From positions 44,753,420-44,817,419 of the forward strand of contig NC_044553.1 in assembly GCF_007565055.1 (NCBI RefSeq): 64,000 bases of DNA, read 5' to 3'. The DNA comes from Rhinopithecus roxellana (taxonomy: Eukaryota; Chordata; Mammalia; Primates; Cercopithecidae). The notes beneath the pieces are model-generated. The model worked only from the letters and a program-made list of their open reading frames with translations, was not told the origin of the DNA and did no database searches. Positions 57,459 through 64,000 of the stretch are shown in pieces. How positions within the stretch are numbered: position 1 is the stretch's first letter; every line of letters begins with the position of its first letter. The position numbers were made by a program, and so were the translations under genes.

Positions 57459-57794
57459 TCTGAGAGTTATTTTCTTTTCTCTTTTCTTCTTTTTTCTTTT
57501 TTTGAGACGGAGTTTCACTCTTGTTGCCCAGACTGAAGTGCAATGGCGCGATCTCGGCTCACCGCAACCTCCATTTCCCAGGTTCAAGTGATTCTCCTGT
57601 CTCGGCCTCTCCAGTAGCTGGATTAGAGGCATGCGCCACCATGCCCGCCTAATTTTATATTTTTTAGTAGAGATGGGGTTTCTCCATGTTGGTCAGGCTG
57701 GTCTCAAACTCCCGACCTCAAGTGACCTGCCCGCCTTGGCCTCCCCAAGTGCTGGGATTACAGGCATGAGCCACCGCGCCCGGCTCTGAGAGTT
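57459..57794 (-). mobile_element. Alu, antisense, with target duplication
   Basis: A variable T-rich tail, then GAGACGGAGTTTCACTCTTGTTGCCC, both arms, and the end GAGCCACCGCGCCCGG at about 57784. TCTGAGAGTT is present at 57459-57468 and 57785-57794. Right-arm landmarks suggest AluS. Confidence 0.92.
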
Positions 57795-60329
57795 TTCTAC
57801 TAACCAACTATGTACTGCTAGATTTTGGAATAAAAGGTTCTATGTGTTTGGGGAGGGGAAGAAGGAGCAGAGTCAAAAAGCCCCGAGCAATGATAGGATG
57901 GATTAGAGTTTGGAAAGGGAAACGTGGGGTCCAGAACACACTGGTTAGGCTGTGGCAAGGGGGTCCTCTTGACATCCTCTACCCAGATCTCACAGCACAC
58001 TTCCCGCTGTGTCTCAGCAGAGACCAGCCCTGACCAGACCCAGTGCTGACATTAACCGGGTGCTACCCTGAGCGAGATGGCATCCTGCCACGCCTGCTCC
58101 GTCATCTGGGAGATGCCTTGTCAGCAGCTCCAAGGCCTTCTGTGGGAAGGTATGAAAGTCTGTCCTCACGTCTCTGTTTCCCTTATTACCCAGCAGTGGA
58201 AGTTCAGCCCCCGCTCTCCTATCTTCCTGAATTCATCCCATCCTTCTTGGCCTTGTTTATGGTTTCTTCCTGTACTCTCTTTTGTAGATTTTTGTAGAAT
58301 TTCAGAATTGATTGTGATATTAGACGTGATCGTCTCTGCTCTGCCTGCTGCTGGGGATGTGTGGCACTGACCCAGTCTCCCCACTTTCCTCATTGTGGCT
58401 CTATAGTCAAAAAGGCTCTTAGGCCCGTTCTACATTCTTTCTTCTCCAGGCTAACATCCTTTTCTTCTTTAAGTCCATTTTTAACATTGGTTGTGAGTTA
58501 ACTTCTGACCCCTCCCCCTCTGTCTAGTCCATCCTGGTAACTTCCTGCCTTGCTCTGATAGTGAATGGTGCTGGTGGGAGCAGGACCTTCTGGCTGCCCC
58601 CAGGCAGGCCCGTGCCTCCCTCGAGGCTTTGAGATTATGATGTGTGTGTCTCTCACACCAGGGTGGGAGCCCTCTGAGGGAAACAACCATGACTTTCTCC
58701 CTCGGGATCCCCTGCAGTCAGCATAGTCCCTGTCAGACAGCAGGCATTTCGAATTAAGCAGAACATTATAATTCTGGGTCCTAGCCATTATAAATGCAAG
58801 GCAAGACTAGATTATGTTAGCGGGTTTGTCAATATTCATTTGCTTCAGTCTTATTGCACAGATGGGCAATTAAAACATTTTAAATGGGCTGTGCTTAAGC
58901 GTGGTCCCCCTCTCGTGTACTTCTATAGCAGGCTTTAAAACACTGCATCACCCTTAAAGATCTGCTTCTTGGATTTGGGCTGTTGAGGTCTTTTCCTTCT
59001 TCCACCTCATTCCCGCAACTTCTCAAGAAGTTGTCCACTTGCGCTGCTGACACGTTGTGAAAGTGCACAGGGACACGCCCTAAGAGTGATCAGCTACCCC
59101 CCTGCCCATCAGTGGTTCAGTGAAGGACGGCATCTCTGCTTGGAATTTGACCATTCAGTCTGCCGGTTACCGAAACCATGTTCATGCTTTAGTGTAAAGG
59201 TTTAGCATAAAGGTGACCTCCTAGGTGATGCTTCAAATCCAAACTGCTCCCTTCCCTGGGCTCCCGTGGTCTTTTGTTCTCTTGCAGTGCTTCCGGACTG
59301 TGGTTAGCTGATTATAGTTATTTTTTCCTACGTCATTAGGTGGTGAACTTCTCCGGGACAAAGTCTGTTTTATTATTCATCTTTGTTTGTAGCAGGTGCC
59401 TGACAAATACTGATAGAATTAAAATAACTTTTGTTTGTCTCACATTTTGATAAATGAACAGGGCTATATTTACCTAAACGTTTATGATTTCATACATGGA
59501 CAGCGTATTTCCTCTAGGGCTTTTCTCTTCCTAGACTGGATAGATTTAATGATTTTAGTTTTATGTCATAGGACACCCCTCCACCTGGAAGAATTGAAGT
59601 TCTATTAAGTTTAGGGGTTTCTGGTTAATTTGTAAACTGTTGAGAAAGAATCCACCTTGTTATGGTCAAAAGGTGACAAATATAGTTAACTTCAACAAAG
59701 GGCAGAGAGTCAACTATTCTTTCTGCCAATGATTGCTTTTGTTGTATGCTTGAGATCAGATACTAGTCATTTCTATCCTAGTTAACTTAATATAGATAGC
59801 ATTTTCTAATATTTTCAAGCATTGCTCTAATGCTTTTTAATGCCTGTTTTGAACATCAATCTTTTAAACTCATTATATATTATTCTATAATTTATAGAAA
59901 AATCACACTTTACCTGCTTCTTATAGGCAATATTTTTTTGGTATTTGGAACTTTTAAAAAAGAATAGTATCCTCAGATTGGAATTATTGTGTCAAATAAT
60001 ATGAATGCTTTTTTGATTCAATTGGATTTTTAATTAATTTTTATACTTACTCAATTTATACTCACTGTTGAAAAACAGATAAGCAATTAATAATAAATGC
60101 CCCCTTGGTTTCACTATTTAGAAATAACTACTAGAAATATTTTTATGTATATTTGTGTACACTTTTTTCTCTACATGGATATTTATTTCACAAAATGTGT
60201 AATCTTATTGTTTACGCTATTACATAACCTATTTTTAAAATTATTGTGAATTTTTTCAGGTGTAAAAATATATTTTCTCAAAAAGATGTATTTTTCAACA
60301 CAGTTTTGACAATTGCACTGTATTCCATG
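57795..60329. other. Intergenic, no gene recognised
   Basis: Unique sequence with a possible L2 trace near 58670-58750 and a strongly AT-rich block from about 59700 to 60330 that may be old antisense L1. No splice-flanked open frame, RNA gene or recent insertion is seen. Confidence 0.6.
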
Positions 60330-60530
60330 GAATAATAATACTAATAGCTAACATTTATTTTGTGATTTTTATATGCTATTCAATATTCTGTTTGTTTTAT
60401 ATACCTAAGCTCATTTAATTTAACAACCCTGTGAGATAGGCACTCTTACTCTATTTTAGCAAAAAAAAAAAAAAAAATCATGCATAGAAATATTAAATGA
60501 CTTGCCTAGATATGCGTGACCCGATAGGCC
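60330..60530 (-). repeat. MIR SINE with internal A17 run
   Basis: AATAATACTAATAGCTAACATTTATT, ACCTAAGCTCATTTAATTTAACAACCCTGTGAGATAGGCACTCTTACTC, then an A-run and AAATGACTTGCCTAGA: minus-strand MIR interrupted by a homopolymer of A. The part 60530-61206 shows only L2-like traces (AATATTCATTGAGCTCCCACCCTATGCTGGGTGTT). Confidence 0.7.
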
Positions 60531-61206
60531 ACTGTAGAACATTTTAGTTATTTATTTTTTGTTTGCCATCATAAGAAATGTTGCTATTCATGAAACAAAT
60601 ATTCATTGAGCTCCCACCCTATGCTGGGTGTTTTGCTAGAAGCTTTGCATATAAGGGAGAAACTGTTGCAGAAAGTCGACTTGGCTGGGAAAGAGACCTA
60701 TTTGTAAGGATCCTAGCATGAGACGGGGTTTTCTGTCTTCTGTTTGCTCACATCACGGAGGGGAACTCCATACTGCAACAGCAGCACCTGGCTGGATGTG
60801 GTTTTGTCTCTTCCGTCAGCAGTGATATCTCCCGCCCCACTTCCTTGCTCTCTCAGGAAGGCCCCCTCCTGCTCCGCACACCTGCCAGGGTGTGGCCTGT
60901 GGAGTTGACCTTCTTCCTTCCTGAATCAGACAACCAAAGCCAGAGGCATAACTTCGGAGGCTGGTCCTGTACCTCTGGTTTTGTTCTGTGTTCTAAGCAG
61001 AGTTTTCACGAATAATGAAAATGCCTAGGAATGTTCATTGCCAGTAATTAAAGAAAAATAGAATTGGCTACCGTATGGTGTAATAGTCCCCAGGTTATTC
61101 CACCCTTTCTTGCAGGCTATTTACTCATGTACTTTTAGTATACTGAGGGAAGGCTAAGAGATCTCTGGGCAGTAGGTAGGAAAGAATAAAAAGTCTTTGA
61201 GTTTTC

Positions 61207-61211
61207 AGGTA

Positions 61212-61248
<37 letters not shown>

Positions 61249-61552
61249 TTTTTTGAGACGGAGTCTCGCTGTCACCCAGGCTGGAGTGCAGTGGCCGGAT
61301 CTCAGCTCACTGCAAGCTCCGCCTCCCGGGTTCACGCTATTCTCCTGCCTCAGCCTCCCGAGTAGCTGGGACTACAGGCGCCCACCACCTCGCCCGGCTA
61401 GTTTTTTTGTATTTTTTTTTAGTAGAGACGGGGTTTCACCGTGTTAGCCAGGATGGTCTCGATCTCCTGACCTCGTGATCCGCCTGTCTCAGCCTCCCAA
61501 AGTGCTGGGATTACAGGCTTGAGCCACCGCGCCCGGCCAGGTATTTTCTTTT
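61207..61552 (-). mobile_element. Young AluYR, antisense, with 14-bp target duplication
   Basis: T-rich tail complement, GAGACGGAGTCTCGCTGTCACC (lacking a CT relative to the usual CGCTCTGTC), full-length to GCCCGGCC at 61538. It has GGCTTGAGCC (61516-61525) and GTGGCCGGATCTCAGCTC of monkey AluY. The exact duplication AGGTATTTTCTTTT lies at 61207-61220 and 61539-61552. Confidence 0.95.
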
Positions 61553-61565
61553 AATAATAGCTTCC

Positions 61566-61864
61566 AACCAGGCAGGGTGGCTCATGCCTGTAATCCCAGC
61601 ACTTTGGGAGGCCTAGGCAGGCGGATCACTTGAGGTCAGGAGTTTGAGACCAGTCTGACCAACATGGCAAAACCCTGTTTCTTCTAAAAATACAAAAATT
61701 AGCCGGGCGTGGTGGCACGCGTCTGTAATCCCAGCTACTCAGGAGGCTGAGGCAGGAATATTGCTTGAACCCGGGAGGGAGAGGTTGCAGTGAGCTGAGA
61801 TCACCCCGTTGCACTCCAGGCTGGTGAAAGCAAGACTCCATGCATCTCAACAACAACAAAAAAC
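61566..61864 (+). mobile_element. Alu, sense (AluS-type)
   Basis: Begins near AACCAGGCAGGGTGGCTCATG, contains AAATTAGCCGGGCGTGGTGG and GAGGTTGCAGTGAGCTGAG, and ends with an (AAC)n-rich tail. It lies head to head with the AluYR immediately upstream, 14-28 bp apart, so the pair forms an inverted repeat. Confidence 0.93.
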
Positions 61865-62540
61865 TTTTATGAAGATATAATTTACATACCATATTATTCA
61901 CTCTTTTAAAGTGTAGAATGCATGGGCTTTGAATACATTCACAGAGTTGTGTGACCATCACCACTGTTTAATTTCAGAACATTTTCATTACCCCAAAGAG
62001 AAACCCCATCCCCATTGTCGCCTCTCATTCCCCCCACCCGAACCCCCCAGCTCCTGGCCACCACCAATCTGCTTTCTATCTCTATGAATTTGCCTATTAC
62101 GGACATTTCATGTGAATGGAATCATACGTGGCCTTTTATGTCTGACTTCTTTCACTTAGCATGACGTTTTCAAGGTTCATCTATATTGTAGCATGGATCA
62201 GTGCTTAATTATTTTTTAAGGCTGAATAGTATTCCGTTGTATAAATAGAACACAAACAAAATATAAATTTTGTTTCTTCGTCTGTCAATTGATGGATATT
62301 TGTGTTGTTTCCACATCTTAACTATTATGAAGAATGCCGCTGTGATCATTTGTCTACAGGTTTTTGTTTGAACATATGTTTTCAATACTCCTAGGTGTAT
62401 TGCAGGCATAGAATTGGTGGGTGATAAGGTAACTTGATGTTTAACCTTTTGAGGAACTGTCCAATTGTTTTCCAAAGGGACTGTGTAACTTTGCAATGCC
62501 ACCTGTCATGTATGAGGGTTTCTTGCATTTTTAATTGCAG
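61865..62540 (-). mobile_element. Old L1M 3' end, antisense
   Basis: TTATGAAGATATAATTTACATACC, CACAGAGTTGTGTGACCATCACC, AGAACATTTTCATTACCCCAA, TTTGCCTATTACGGACATTTCATGTGAATGGAATC, ATTGATGGATATTTGTGTTG and TTTGAGGAACTGTCCAATTG. Same type as the L1 at 10390. It contains an ORF2 C-terminal remnant with stops. Confidence 0.8.
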
Positions 62541-62799
62541 TTACTATGAAGTCTCTAAAAGCCAGGCCCTCACAGCCACAGTGCACAATTCCAGAGTGCA
62601 GAGGAAGTTTTCAGCACAACTCTGACCCTCTTGGCAGGGATACCAGGCCTGCATGTCTTGTGACTGCACATGTTGTTTACACAATGGTCTCTGTTTGGTG
62701 ACCCACAGTTTTCCTAATGATATCCGAGTTTTATTGGCATTGCTGACCTATGAATCTGATGTCTTTGGTGCGGAGCCTCTATCACACTTTTACCCTTAA

Positions 62800-62925
62800 T
62801 CCCATTGCTTTGGACCAATAATAACAACATTCCGTTTGTACAGGTCTTTGCAGTTTGCAAAGCACTGTGTTACTTCTCTTTTCCCCAGAGCCTTATGCTC
62901 TGCTTTCCAAGGTGTTGGCCTTAGT
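62800..62925 (-). repeat. MIR SINE fragment
   Basis: AATAATAACAACATTCCGTTTGTACAGGTCTTTGCAGTTTGCAAAGCACTGTGTTACTTC is the typical minus-strand MIR or MIR3-like start. Low information; edges approximate. Confidence 0.55.
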
Positions 62926-63163
62926 ATAGCAATGTAACCACTGCTAAGGTGTGTAATGGCCAATAAGATTTTGGCTTTTCCTCAAGAGACTCGCTGAGTC
63001 CTAATATTTCCCTAGTATAAATGTATCAGTAGTGATGAAGATGTCAGATGCTGCCATAGAGCAAAATGACTTTTGAGGCTCCCTCAAATCTAGACTTAAA
63101 AGACTCCCACACTGTGTGCAGGCCATAAGCCTGGCATTGTTGTAGGAACTTAGTACTGTTTCA

Positions 63164-63488
63164 AAGCCAAAATATTTTTCTTTTTGAGATGCAGTCTCGC
63201 ACTGTTGCCCAGGCTGGAGTGCAGTGGTGCGATCTCGGCTCACTGCAAGCTCTGCCTCCCAGGTTCACACCATTCTCCTGCCTCAGCCTTCTGAGTAGCT
63301 GGGACTGCAGGTGTCTGTCACCACACCCGGCTAATTTTTTTTTTTTTTTTTTAGTAGAGACGGGGTTTCACTGTGTTAGCCAGAATGGTCTCGATCTTCT
63401 GACCTTGTGATTCACCAGCCTCGGCCTCTCAAAGTCCTGGGATTACAGGCGTGAGCCACTGTGCCTGGCCCAAGCCAGAAGATTTTTC
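63164..63488 (-). mobile_element. AluY, antisense, with imperfect target duplication
   Basis: TTTTTGAGATGCAGTCTCGCACTG to GAGCCACTGTGCCTGGCC at 63470. The flanks AAGCCAAAATATTTTTC (63164-63180) and AAGCCAGAAGATTTTTC (63472-63488) match 15/17. The T18 run inside (63338-63355) is in the middle A-rich segment complement. Confidence 0.93.
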
Positions 63489-64000
63489 TACATCTTTCTT
63501 CTTATACAAAGATCGTTTGTGAAAAAGCTAAGATTGATGGCAGGTTTTCAAGAAATTTTTCTTTTTGTTTATGCTAGTTTGTTTTCCTAAACAGTGAACA
63601 TGGAATTGCTAAGTTTTTAAAAGAAGCAAAAAATGGATGGTAGACCCAGGAGTTAGAAGGCTCTGGGGTTACGGTTCTTCCACAAGGCAGTTGCTGTTTA
63701 TGAGTGTTCTTTCTTGTCTGTAAACCCATTCTCTACGCCTGAGAGAATATTCCTTACAGCCATAACTCCTTAAAAAGGATAGCCTTTGCAAAAGACTCTT
63801 GTCAAATGTTTTCATCATCTATAAATCACACACAACTGTTTCCCCTAACATTAGCATCAATGTGTATGCCAGTTTCCTCTGAAAATATCAAGCATGACTG
63901 CTCCTTAGAGAAACCATGTTTCTACCTCTCCTCCTCACCAAAGTTGATCAATTCCCTAGCATTCTCTGTCAACATTTTACTGTGTGTCAGCTCATCCTGA
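63489..64000. other. Intergenic, nothing recognised
   Basis: AT-rich unique sequence up to the window end. The open frame running off the end at 64000 has no recognised homology. Confidence 0.6.

Overview
This window is nuclear DNA of a primate, most probably an Old World monkey. Coding sequence is sparse and split by long GT-AG introns, and the remainder is dense in Alu, L1, MIR, L2, MaLR/ERVL LTRs and old hAT transposons. Three young antisense AluY copies (ending near 33755, 54942 and 61538) carry a CTCAAGCC box in place of the human-type CTCACGCC, plus a CCGGCCACTG-type right arm. This is the AluYR flavour known from cercopithecids, which argues against human or ape.

Positions 1-46,860 hold the 3' half of one plus-strand gene, CGNL1 (cingulin-like 1, paracingulin, JACOP). 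Eleven exons can be placed exactly: 14197-14403, 15816-15920, 21109-21261, 22186-22356, 26277-26438, 29249-29338, 39856-39939, 40630-40754, 41720-41828, 42200-42363 and 43467-43602. They join without a frame error into 501 codons plus TGA. The product is an almost unbroken coiled-coil rod followed by a short acidic tail ending in ASQI. The first seven exons have whole-codon lengths. The last exon begins at a tandem CAGCAG acceptor. The 3' UTR contains an antisense Alu and has candidate poly(A) signals at 44481, 46840 and 47143.

From about 46.9 kb to the end no functional gene is visible. The main items are a minus-strand RPS13 processed pseudogene (about 51195-51714), an MLT2-type LTR (52723-53276), a MaLR solo LTR with an intact 5-bp target duplication (54173-54544), several Alus and two old antisense L1 fragments. 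In human the same-strand neighbour beyond CGNL1 is the MYZAP/GCOM1 locus (recalled, not seen here), so this is probably the spacer between them.

I did not find an undescribed biological system. The best leads are small. A 36-bp piece of the RPS13 pseudogene reappears 1.95 kb away, fused to a palindromic repeat array. A ~100-bp segment is duplicated around the MLT2 LTR. A 40-bp tandem duplication has identical ends and a divergent core. There is a perfect 15-base CTCF consensus in the long intron, and two splice-site ambiguities in CGNL1 (a NAGNAG acceptor and an exonic CAG|GTGAGG).
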